64,000 nucleotides of DNA from Asparagopsis taxiformis (Eukaryota; Rhodophyta; Florideophyceae; Bonnemaisoniales; Bonnemaisoniaceae): positions 62,001-126,000 of the forward strand of contig JALQPE010002354.1 in the NCBI GenBank assembly GCA_030407315.1, written 5' to 3'. Positions 47,501-56,360 of the stretch are shown here, piece after piece. Position 1 is the stretch's first letter, and each line of letters starts with the position of its first letter. The notes below the pieces were generated by a model, which saw only the letters and a list, made by a program, of their open reading frames with translations, made no database searches and had not been told where the DNA came from. A program made the position numbers and the translations under genes.

Positions 47501-49032
47501 AATGGCTGCGGACATAACCGGAACGGTTGAACGCTGTTCAGCGTGTGCGAGAAACCGATTACGGTTGCGCAAACATGCGAGTACCCTCCAGCTGTTCCCA
47601 GCTACCACACCGTTGGATGACGTTGCAATTGACCTCCTCGGTCCTCTACCTCGTACCAAGAAAGGTAACGTGCACCTACTGGTGATTTCATGTCGCTTCT
47701 CCAAGCTCACCCAAGTGGTGCCCCTGCGAAGCATTACGGCTTACCATGTGGCAGTAGCCTTTTGTACACATTGGGTGTTTAAGTATGGTCCTCCACGGAC
47801 ATTATTATCCGATAACGGTCCGCAATTTGCGTCGAAGTTCTTCCAGGCCGTCTGCCTCCAGTTAGGAACGAAGAACGTCTTCACGACGGCTTACCATCCC
47901 CAGACAAATGGGCAAGTCGAACGGTATAACCGCACTCTATTGAGCATGCTACGTAATTACGTTAATGATAACCAGGACGACTGGGATGTCTACGCATCAG
48001 CGTTAACCTATGCGTACAACACGCACGTGCATCGCACAACGGGAACTACACCCTTCGACCTAATCCTAAGCCGACCTCCACCGCCATACGCGACACACCA
48101 TTCGGTGAAAAGGAGGGCAACGCCGGACGCGTTCACGAAGCAAGACTTCTTACGCCGTATTACGGACACCATCGAGCTGGCAGGTAAACGCCTCCACGGC
48201 GCGCAAGCACGCTACAAGCGTAACTTCGACCGGTCAATCCGGAAGTCTAAACGACTCATCACTACCGATGATTACGTTTATCTGGATAATCCAGAAGTCC
48301 GTGAACGGAACAAGCTAACTCCAATAGCTCAAGGTCCCTATAGGGTTATCCGTGCCGGACGGCGAACGGTTTACATCGACCGCGATGGTATCACCGAAAA
48401 GGTTAGTCTCGATAGAGTTGCACTCGCTCCGCGACCAACCGAGGAACCAACCTTACCACCTCGGCTACATGCCGCTAACGCACAAGCGTCACCATCAGGT
48501 GCAGATGCCCTCGCGCCAAAGACACAATCACGCCAACCGACAGGCGACGGCCAACAGAACGCACAAAGCGAATCACTTCCGCCAACTCCTAATCAGGAAT
48601 ACCCCTTCAGGGATCAACTATCGTCTCCACGACAACCTACAATTAGGATAACACCTGAAGGTAGTGGTTTGGGACAAACCACCCTTCAGGAGGGGGCCCC
48701 CGACGCTAGGCGCGTAAGCAAAAATTTCGCAACACCCTCTCGGGATGAACCTTGTAGTCTTTCACCTTTTGGTAACTCACCCACAATTGGGAACGACGCA
48801 CACGACCCAAGTCGTTCACCCACACAGCCGGTAACTACCAACCGCAATCGCACACAATTGCGAAGAAGTCAACAAAGACGCCACGACAACTCTGCCAATG
48901 CAGACCAAGACCAATACGTCAACCCTGACAGGGCTCTCCCGTCGCACAAGCGAGCAACTCGCCAAAGTATGGCAGGCACCGACGCCACAGACTCAGCCCC
49001 AAGGCATTTGACCAACGCAAACGCGACCAGGC
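44562..49032 (+). CDS. pol: Gypsy-A pol, main part (protease, RT, RNase H, integrase)
   Basis: The ATG at 44562 overlaps the gag stop (TAATG). Domains in order: aspartic protease (MDTGSGPSVIHE, about residue 91), reverse transcriptase (YLDD, about 551), RNase H (DTDASAYQIG, about 703; TDHNALRWL), and integrase with zinc motif (HHG...AGHPGQNRMYD...CSACARN), VAIDLLGPL, SDNGPQF and NGQVERYN. In RT the usual NAPATFQ reads NDPATFQ, an unusual substitution near the active site. The C-terminal linker is long and Pro/Ser/Thr-rich. The frame is intact up to the Copia insertion at 49032; the chromodomain resumes at 55509 in the same phase after one target copy is removed. Without its last part, this copy lacks the chromodomain. 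Confidence 0.92.
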
Positions 49033-49520
49033 TGTTGAAACGAATTGGTCGCTTACCGAGCGTTTACTGAATCTGCGAGCTCACTACATAATTTGTATTC
49101 TCGCCGAGGTGCGCCGGCGGTGCTAAGGACAGCCTGTTCAAGGCTGCTCCAGACAGACTGTCACTGACAGTCTGTCCTAGCAAGCACCCGCTGCCAATCT
49201 GGTACACGTGGGCTTCTCTATCATATCATCCACACGTGTACACTTATCATAACATTTTCCCTCTGCCATGATGGCAACCCATCTTGGCATTTCTAATTAC
49301 TAATTGAAACTATGACAAACAAATTGAAACTTCAGACGCTAATATCTCCATGAAGAAAGGTCGTAGAAGCTTCGGAGAAGTTGCTACCCGACTAATTCGG
49401 GCACGCTGAACACGATGAGATAAGTTTCAGAGCGCTCAGACCACTCCTTCATAGAGAAATCGAGGGTCAAAGTTTTCTCACGTAATTGAGCCCCTCAGGG
49501 CCAATTCCAGTGCTTCAACA
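49033..49520 (-). mobile_element. Copia 3' LTR
   Basis: 488 bp, on the left in window coordinates. It contains a cluster of GACAG/CTGTC palindromic words at 49127-49177. The gag-pol stop codon (49515-49517) lies just inside this LTR. Confidence 0.93.
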
Positions 49521-52500
49521 CTCCCCCTCTTTGACCTTCTCGATTAATGATTTGGTAGTTACCCCCATAAGTTCACGAAGCTTGACGAACTGAATCCTTT
49601 GCAGAGGCTTAGTGAGGACATCCGCTACCATATCAGATGTTGGACAGTAGTCGATATCGAACATTCCTTCGAGGAGGCAATCCCGGACAAAGTGATACCG
49701 AATGTCGATATGCTTTGTGCGGGTTCCAGAAGCATCGTTCCTAGCCATTTTGATAGATCCTTGATTATCCACATTGATGAGGATAGGATCTGCAGGATTT
49801 GTACTGCTGCTGAAACCAACGATGTTTCTCAGCCAGATTGCCTCCTTCACTGCTGCACTGAGAGCCATGTATTCGGCTTCTGAGGAAGACTGGGCTACAC
49901 AGCCTTGCTTACGAGACTTCCAGCTCACCGCTCCTCCAGCCATCTTGAAGACATAGCCACTGGTCGACTTCCGGTTGATAGTACAACCGCCCCAGTCCGA
50001 GTCGCTGTACCCGACTGGTGCAAGTGTTGCTGTAGCTTTATACATCACGCCAAAGTCCCGTGTACCAGCGATGTAGCGTAGGACACGTTTAACGGCTACC
50101 CAGAGAGCTTTTGTCGGGGCCTCAACGAACTGTGCAAGTCTCCCAACGGCAAATGCGATGTCAGGGCGAGTTCCCACCGCTAGGTACATCAGGCTGCCAA
50201 TTGCTCTGCGATAGAGCGTAGAGTCGATGGGCTCAGTTTCTGTATCCGCGACGGAGATCTGAGCTTGCATTGGCGTAACAACCGGACTTGCATTTTCCAT
50301 TCCAAACCGTTCCAATACCTTCTCAGCGTAGCGAGACTGGTTCAAGTGTAGCAGTCCTTTCGGGGTGTTGCGCGCAATCTCTAGTCCAAGACATACCCGA
50401 GCTCTACCACAATCCTTCATCTCGAAACGCTTGCTGAACTCTGCTTTCAGCTCATCCAACATATCTCTACTGCTTGAAGCAAGAAGAATATCGTCGACGT
50501 ATAGTGCAATGATGATCATAGAGTCGTCACGATACCTGACATAGAAACATGGATCGTACGGAGAGCTCTGGAAGTCGAGCTGTGAAATGAGAAAGTCATC
50601 GATCTTAGCATGCCACTGCCTCGGAGCTTGTTTGAGTCCGTATAGAGCCTTTTGCAGTTTGCAGACATGGTCTGGATGCTTCGAGTCGATGAATCCCTCC
50701 GGCTGCTCCATGAAGATGTCCTGCTCGAGATCTCCGTAGAGAAAGGCTGTTTTGACGTCCATTTGGTCGCAGTGCAAATCGTGGTGGACAGTGAGCGCAA
50801 AGAACATGCGAAGGGTACAGAACTGGACAACGGGGGCATAAGTCTCGGAGTAGTCGATGCCGTACTTCTGCTGGAATCCTCGAGTTACGAGTCGAGCTTT
50901 GTGTTTGATCGAGTGCTCACCAGTTTCACTCACAACATCTTTGCGTTTGAAGACCCACTTCGAAGTGAGGAGGTTGAGAGCTTCACTGCGGGGGACCAGA
51001 ATCCAGGTGCTATTTGCTTCGAGGGAATCCATCTCGGACTGAATGGCCTCAATCCAGAGATCTTTTTCCTCCCCCTTGGTCACCTCAGTGAAGGTAAGAA
51101 GATGTTCCGGAGTGGTATCAGCAGTAGTGGAGACAAGGGCAGTTGTTTTCCACCACTCACCCGGAGGTTTACGAGATCGAGAAGATTTACGCGGAGCGTT
51201 AAGGAGAGACTCATCAGTAGATGCTGAGGGAGTTGGTGGAGGAGATTGAGGTTGTGGAGCGTTGGTGTCAGAGTCAGAGTCCGAATGGGATGAAGGAGGA
51301 GTATCCTGTTTGGTAGAGAGACCAGACTTGCTGTCTCCATCCCATGGCTCAGTATTGGACTCAGGAGCAGCATCAACGCTGTTGTAGTCTGTATCAGAAG
51401 ATGGTAAACGCTTCTTCTGCAGCTCGTCGAACACTACGTCTCGCGACACAACGACCTTTTCATTTGCTGTGTCCCATAGTTTGTAGGCTTTCTGGGAGCT
51501 TGCGTATCCAAGCATAATTGCTTCCTTTGCCCGCAAATCAAGGGTCTGAAGAAGTTTATCAGGCGTTTTGTACCAGCATCTACTTCCGAACGTTCGCATA
51601 TGAGCAATACTCGGTTTCCTACCATACCAGATCTCATACGGAGTATTTCCTGTTGGCAGGGAGCGGCTGGTGACACGGTTACGAATGTAGGCAGCACAGG
51701 AGAGTGCTTCTGCCCAGAACTCGAATGGGGTGTTGCTGTGATGGAGCATGGCACGAATTTGATCTTTGAGGGTTCTGTTCATTCTCTCTGCCACACCATT
51801 CTGTTGCGGAGTGTATGCGCAGGTGGTCTGACGTTTGATTCCTTGGCTGTCGAGGAAGGAGGTAAAGTCGTTTGAGAAGAACTCTCCCCCTCCATCCGAG
51901 CGTAGTTGGCGGAGTTTACAACCAGTTTGCGTTTCAGCAATGCGCAGGAATCTCTGGAAGGAGTCGAAGCAATCGGACTTACGGTGGAGCGGGTATACCG
52001 TTAGCCATCGGGACTTGTCATCGATGAATGTCACAAAGTATCGAGCTCCCCCTTTCGAGAGTACTTCCATCGGCCCTGCCAGATCTGTGTGAACCAACTG
52101 GAGTAGCTCAGATGCTCTCGTTTCAGAGAGCTTTGGAATAGCTGCTCGGGGCATTTTGCCGGTTATGCATCCTTCACATGGGGCACCTGCATCTGATTTC
52201 TGAGATTTGATTCGGAGGCCCTTCACGGCAGATAGCTGTTCCATGCGTGAGATACCGGATTTGTTGACATGCCCGAGCCGCTCGTGCCAGAGCTGTAGCG
52301 AGGCCACACAGGCTGTTTGCTGCACATGATCTTTTGGGGCCTCTGACGAGAAGAGATCAATGGCATAGAGTCCCTTGCTTCTCCGTCCAGTGGCTATCGG
52401 TTTGTTGTTCTGAGTCAGGATGACTGTATTGTTATTGAACTGCACCGATATGCCTCGAGTAGTGAGGGTGCTGACGGAGATGAGAGAAAATACAAAAGAG

Positions 52501-53597
52501 GGAACGTGGAGGACGTCACGAAGTATGCACTGTTTTATTTCCCCATATAGAGAGATCATTAAACGAACATCACCACGGCCGACTGCCATTGAGGTAGACT
52601 TATCTCCCAGAGTTACGGAGAACGGTGTTATTTCCTTATAGGAAACAAACATGGAGCGATCGAAGGTCATGTGAGAGGTGGCAGCAGAGTCTATGTACCA
52701 AGTTGATGTATGAAGAGATCCAGGAGTAGTTGACATGAGGCAAACATACTCTTTCTCTTCATCATTATGGAAAGTAGACGCGGAAACAGAGTTTGATGGA
52801 GGATTGCCTTCTGAATCGGTGAGAGTAACCATGGCAGAAGGTTTAGACCGTGCAGGCCGAGAGCGGGATGGACGGCCATACTTTTGCCAACAATACGGTT
52901 CAGTGTGGTTGGTACGACCGCAATGAGTGCATTTCTTTCGGTTACTGCCGGGCTGTTTCCCAGACCTGGATAATAATGCAGCTGAGTCAGAAGAAGAGCT
53001 TCCAGGTTTCAAAATAGAAGCTCTACGTTCCTCCTGAAGAAGGAGACTTCGGACTTTGTCGAAGGTGAATGTAGGATCCTCATCACCTATAGCATCAAGA
53101 GCAGTAATGAGTGTCTGGAAGGAAGAAGGAAGGCCATTGAGGACAGCCATAGCCATTTCCTTGTCGTCGATGATCACGCCCATAGAGCTGAGGACCGAGG
53201 CCATCTGTCGAACACGATTAATGTAGACGAGCATCTGTTCACCGGGCTTCATAGTGGCAGTATAGAAATCACGCCTTGCAGCTAGTTTGTTTAGGAGAGT
53301 GTGCCTTTGGTGCACGTTACAGATCTCCTGCCACATTTCCAGAGCAGTAGTGGTGTGTGAGACGTTCTTGAGCATCTCATCAGACAACGTGATCCCGATG
53401 GTCATCCGAGCAGTTTTGTCTTTGCGAAGCCACTTGGACAGTGCTTCCTGTTCTGCCGGGCGTGGAGGACGTAGGTCAGGATCGATCATTTCGTCCACCT
53501 CGCGGTGTCCGAGGATGAGCTCCATCTTTTGCTTCCATGAGTGGAAGTTGGAGTAGTCCAGCTTTTCAATGCGAATGCCGGATGAATTGCTCTCCAT
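49515..53597 (-). CDS. Copia Gag-Pol polyprotein, intact
   Basis: A single frame of 1,360 codons starts at the ATG at 53595-53597. Domains in order: UBN2-type gag (KLDYSNFHSWKQKME), zinc knuckle CTHCGRTNHTEPYC (about 223-236), protease with IDSAATSHM (about 302; Ala replaces the usual Gly of DSG), GAG-pre-integrase and integrase zinc region (WHERLGHVNKS, CEGCITGK), DDE integrase core (HTDLAG about 501, RSDGGGEF, NGVAERMN about 599), reverse transcriptase (ARLVTRGFQQ; YVDDILLAS about 1031) and RNase H (YSDSDWGG; SSSEAEYMALS; VADVLTKPL about 1326). The order integrase before RT is diagnostic of Ty1/Copia. All catalytic residues I can check are present except the protease variant. The length is usual for the family. 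Confidence 0.95.
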   Translation of the reverse strand: MESNSSGIRIEKLDYSNFHSWKQKMELILGHREVDEMIDPDLRPPRPAEQEALSKWLRKDKTARMTIGITLSDEMLKNVSHTTTALEMWQEICNVHQRHTLLNKLAARRDFYTATMKPGEQMLVYINRVRQMASVLSSMGVIIDDKEMAMAVLNGLPSSFQTLITALDAIGDEDPTFTFDKVRSLLLQEERRASILKPGSSSSDSAALLSRSGKQPGSNRKKCTHCGRTNHTEPYCWQKYGRPSRSRPARSKPSAMVTLTDSEGNPPSNSVSASTFHNDEEKEYVCLMSTTPGSLHTSTWYIDSAATSHMTFDRSMFVSYKEITPFSVTLGDKSTSMAVGRGDVRLMISLYGEIKQCILRDVLHVPSFVFSLISVSTLTTRGISVQFNNNTVILTQNNKPIATGRRSKGLYAIDLFSSEAPKDHVQQTACVASLQLWHERLGHVNKSGISRMEQLSAVKGLRIKSQKSDAGAPCEGCITGKMPRAAIPKLSETRASELLQLVHTDLAGPMEVLSKGGARYFVTFIDDKSRWLTVYPLHRKSDCFDSFQRFLRIAETQTGCKLRQLRSDGGGEFFSNDFTSFLDSQGIKRQTTCAYTPQQNGVAERMNRTLKDQIRAMLHHSNTPFEFWAEALSCAAYIRNRVTSRSLPTGNTPYEIWYGRKPSIAHMRTFGSRCWYKTPDKLLQTLDLRAKEAIMLGYASSQKAYKLWDTANEKVVVSRDVVFDELQKKRLPSSDTDYNSVDAAPESNTEPWDGDSKSGLSTKQDTPPSSHSDSDSDTNAPQPQSPPPTPSASTDESLLNAPRKSSRSRKPPGEWWKTTALVSTTADTTPEHLLTFTEVTKGEEKDLWIEAIQSEMDSLEANSTWILVPRSEALNLLTSKWVFKRKDVVSETGEHSIKHKARLVTRGFQQKYGIDYSETYAPVVQFCTLRMFFALTVHHDLHCDQMDVKTAFLYGDLEQDIFMEQPEGFIDSKHPDHVCKLQKALYGLKQAPRQWHAKIDDFLISQLDFQSSPYDPCFYVRYRDDSMIIIALYVDDILLASSSRDMLDELKAEFSKRFEMKDCGRARVCLGLEIARNTPKGLLHLNQSRYAEKVLERFGMENASPVVTPMQAQISVADTETEPIDSTLYRRAIGSLMYLAVGTRPDIAFAVGRLAQFVEAPTKALWVAVKRVLRYIAGTRDFGVMYKATATLAPVGYSDSDWGGCTINRKSTSGYVFKMAGGAVSWKSRKQGCVAQSSSEAEYMALSAAVKEAIWLRNIVGFSSSTNPADPILINVDNQGSIKMARNDASGTRTKHIDIRYHFVRDCLLEGMFDIDYCPTSDMVADVLTKPLQRIQFVKLRELMGVTTKSLIEKVKEGEC
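49521..49532 (-). promoter_or_regulatory. Copia polypurine tract
   Basis: On the minus strand AAAGAGGGGGAG directly precedes the TG of the 3' LTR. It lies within the 3' end of the gag-pol coding sequence. Confidence 0.7.
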
Positions 53598-53781
53598 GGC
53601 TCTGTATTATGTCTTATCTGTTCGACCCTTCCCAAGTGGACAACCGATAGTCGTCTAGGACCAAGCTGGGATCTATAGGATAAAGACTTTTAGCTAAGAG
53701 CAAGATGAGTGGAGAACAAGAAAACAAGGTTTATCAAAGAGAAATCAGCTAGATTTCTATTGTGTCTAGAGAAGAGGAGTA
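53598..53781. other. Intergenic stretch between zinc-finger gene and Copia gag-pol
   Basis: About 180 bp with no frame of interest. A possible splice acceptor, ATAATACAG on the minus strand, lies a few bases upstream of the gag-pol ATG. It could let gag-pol be translated from a spliced message that skips the zinc-finger gene. This is an inference from the motif only. Confidence 0.35.
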
Positions 53782-54298
53782 CTACTTATCGGAGGAGGAA
53801 GAAGCCTTAGAGGCTTTAGCGGCTTTGAGAGTCTTCTCGATGCCACGGTGGCGACTACCGCGGAGGTGGTTGTCGAACTCGCTCTGGGTGCGAACGATGA
53901 CACCGCAGGGCTTGCAGACCTTGAGACCACCTTCCTTGAGGCGTTCGATAGTCTTCTTATGTCTAGAGCCGCTGAAGTGTGCGACTCTAGACTCGGCGGA
54001 GTTGAGAAAGACGTTGCAGTGATGGCACCTCGAGCGGTTTGCCTTCTTGTGAGCGGCGTACTTCTTCTTGTTATCCCTCCTTTCGGCGATGCTGTAGGCT
54101 TTGCGGAAGACCCGGTCTTGAAGAGACTCCCCCTCGCGACGAAGCCTGGGAGGCTGCTCGTCGGTGCGCGGTTCCACGCGGTCTTCGTCACTGCTAGACA
54201 CTGCAGAGAGAAGAGAACAAGAGAGTTAGAAGTTATACCGATCAATACTAAGGTCTAAACCTTGAAATAGACCGAAAGGTGAAAGGTATAAACTTACT
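53782..54298 (-). CDS. Two-finger U1-type zinc-finger protein inside the Copia element, with one intron
   Basis: Exon 2 (54200-53782) encodes nearly the whole 139-residue protein. It has two fingers of identical spacing, CX2CX12HX5H: CHHCNV...HFSGSRH (residues 59-81) and CKPCGV...HLRGSRH (96-118), then a Lys/Ala/Ser tail. This spacing is typical of U1-type or JAZ-like fingers that often bind RNA, including double-stranded RNA. There is no ATG at the start of the exon. A minus-strand intron at 54297-54201 (GTAAGT ... TCTCTCTGCAG, 97 nt) joins an A at 54298 to TG at 54200-54199, creating ATG then TCT AGC AGT. The gene has the same orientation as gag-pol and lies between the 5' LTR and gag. It may be a captured host gene or an accessory gene of the element. 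The splice prediction is inference; the two fingers are plain. Confidence 0.72.
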
Positions 54299-54478
54299 TG
54301 TGGAAACAGTTGACAATAAAACCAAACGTTTGATGAGTTTATTCGGTGATATGTAAAGGCTATAACGCTATACCGATCAGGACAAGGTCACTGTCTTACA
54401 AGAGCAGGACCGAGTTGAGAAAGGTATAGACTAGCCAATATAAAAGCAAAGGTCGATTCCAGTAATTGGGCCTTGAAT

Positions 54479-54560
54479 GGCCCGGTAGCCGAGTCGGTTG
54501 GACGGTCCACGGCGATGTATAGATCCTTGGTTCAAACCCCAGCAACGCCGCTGGCCAAAC
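54479..54560 (+). other. tRNA-like sequence, probably pseudogene or SINE head
   Basis: It shows a box A-like TAGCCGAGTCGG and a box B-like GGTTCAAACCC with normal tRNA spacing. The D arm pairs (GCCG with CGGT) and the T arm pairs with one mismatch. The anticodon stem and the acceptor stem do not pair, so a working tRNA is unlikely. It lies in the leader of the Copia element, on the opposite strand. Confidence 0.4.
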
Positions 54561-54712
54561 TTTTTCTTACGCGAACCCCAGATAAAAGAATGATGTCACC
54601 TGATGACGATGACCCGGAAACGGATGGCAAGATGACAGAGTGTCAGTGTGACACAGTGTGGATGACAGGATGTCAGTGTCAGTGACAGGATGACACAGTG
54701 TCGGCGCGGAAC

Positions 54713-54807
54713 GGCGACAGAGGTGCGGCGCGGCGACAGAGGTGCGGCGCGGCGACAGAGGTGCGCGGCGGCGACAGAGGTGCGCGGCGGCGACAGAGGT
54801 GCGCGGC
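54713..54807 (+). repeat. Minisatellite, five 19-bp units, in the Copia leader
   Basis: Units start GGCGACAGAGGTGCGGCGC or the variant ending GCGCGGC, at 54713, 54732, 54751, 54770 and 54789. Just upstream (54600-54710) lies a GATGACA/GTGTCAGTG-rich repeat. No gene is supported in 54561-55015. Confidence 0.85.
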
Positions 54808-55015
54808 GATCGTCGGGGGAGCGTGGAGGAGACGCCCAGGAAGACCGCGGAAGCGCGGGAAGGCGCAGAACGGAAGAAAAGCGAGTAGACGAAGAGAAGA
54901 GAGAACGAGGCGAGAACGAGACGAAATATGTAAGAGAACGCCGACGCAAACGACGCACTTACCAAAGCGCTAGAGAATAAGAAACGACTCGAGCGAGCGC
55001 GCTGGGCCCATAACC

Positions 55016-55503
55016 TGTTGAAACGAATTGGTCGCTTACCGAGCGTTTACTGAATCTGCGAGCTCACTACATAATTTGTATTCTCGCCGAGGTGCGCCGG
55101 CGGTGCTAAGGACAGCCTGTTCAAGGCTGCTCCAGACAGACTGTCACTGACAGTCTGTCCTAGCAAGCACCCGCTGCCAATCTGGTACACGTGGGCTTCT
55201 CTATCATATCATCCACACGTGTACACTTATCATAACATTTTCCCTCTGCCATGATGGCAACCCATCTTGGCATTTCTAATTACTAATTGAAACTATAACA
55301 AACAAATTGAAACTTCAGACGCTAATATCTCCATGAAGAAAGGTCGTAGAAGCTTCGGAGAAGTTGCTACCCGACTAATTCGGGCACGCTGAACACGATG
55401 AGATAGGTTTCAGAGCGCTCAGACCACTCCTTCATAGAGAAATCGAGGGTCAAAGTTTTCTAACGTAATTGAGCCCCTCAGGGCCAATTCCAGTGCTTCA
55501 ACA
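55016..55503 (-). mobile_element. Copia 5' LTR
   Basis: 488 bp, transcribed towards lower coordinates. A short GGTTATGGGCCCAGC stretch follows it on the minus strand and may contain the primer-binding site; this is uncertain. Confidence 0.93.
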
Positions 55504-55508
55504 CAGGC

Positions 55509-56053
55509 GACGCTCAATCAAAGCACGCATACAAACGCCGACTTCCCCTCAACGGGACGCGAACCCTCCATCGGGAGCCGAACTTCGCATAGCGAACCAA
55601 GCAAGTCAAGTACCCGCCCATTTGGCAAAACCCAAACCGGGTCGACACACTCGCTCAAGTGCGAAGAAGATAGCCACGGCAAACCCCGTAAGGTCTTTGG
55701 AAGCCACCCCCAATGGGGAACAAGAGAAAGCGCCACAGGGCACGCAGCCGAACTCGGAACGAGTAGCTCTCCCTGAAGGGACGAAGGAAACCCCAGAGGG
55801 AAGTAGCGACGCCGAACGCGCAACCTCAGAGGAGGAATATCCCATCGATGATCTCCTAGATTACGTCACTGACGACGACGGGGAACAATGGTTCCTGGTG
55901 AAGTGGTATGGCTACCGAAAGCCGACATGGACGCAACGCGCGAACGTCCCCCCTGAATGGGCATCAAGGTACTTCCGTCGAAGACAACACCGCGAAGGTG
56001 ACCGGCAACCACGCCGAGCGCGCACGCGCAAACCCAAGAGAGGGAAGAAGTAG
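55509..56053 (+). CDS. pol: Gypsy-A pol, C-terminal part with chromodomain
   Basis: Separated from the rest of pol by the Copia insertion. With one CAGGC copy removed, the phase continues exactly from 49032. The segment encodes a charged linker and then a chromodomain-like block (EEYPIDDLLDYV, then FLVKWYGYRKPTWTQ) and a basic tail. The block resembles the Gypsy-B chromodomain at 15730-15840. In chromoviruses this domain steers integrase to chromatin. As it stands, this fragment has no start of its own. Confidence 0.85.
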
Positions 56054-56360
56054 AGTAACCCCACAGGGATAAGAACCTAACAAGGTACCCACTGGGTGGA
56101 GCTACCAAACCTCGGAGGGTCAAGCCAAAACGGGCGCACTTTATCACCGCCAACCGGAGCCACTGTGGAAATTTAGATTTCAGGAAATGAAAAAATTGAC
56201 CAAAAAAGGGTTTCAACAAACAAATCCGCACGTCAGCGTGATGATGCATCTTTAATGTACCTCAGAGGTGCCTCAGGACTACCTGATGAACAATGGCGCA
56301 ACGCAAAAGCGTGTTCAAACTACCGTTAGAGGTTATTCTCCCAAAGGCAATTGCCAGTCC
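56054..56360. other. Gap between pol and the convergent antisense gene in Gypsy-A
   Basis: About 300 bp between two convergent stop codons. Both transcripts probably end near here. No gene is seen. Confidence 0.5.

Larger units (their letters stand above)
49033..55503 (-). mobile_element. Ty1/Copia retrotransposon inserted in Gypsy-A pol
   Basis: The two 488-bp LTRs have TGTTGAA/TTCAACA ends and differ at three positions by eye. CAGGC target duplications lie at 49028-49032 and 55504-55508. Total length is 6,471 bp. Genes are on the minus strand, so 55016-55503 is the 5' LTR. The single gag-pol frame is intact. An extra zinc-finger gene lies between the 5' LTR and gag. Near-identical LTRs and an intact frame suggest a young, possibly competent element. 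Confidence 0.95.

Noticed and set aside
54567..54965. Minus-strand frames across the 19-bp minisatellite
   Set aside because: The repeated peptide only reflects the minisatellite, and two frames are open in parallel.
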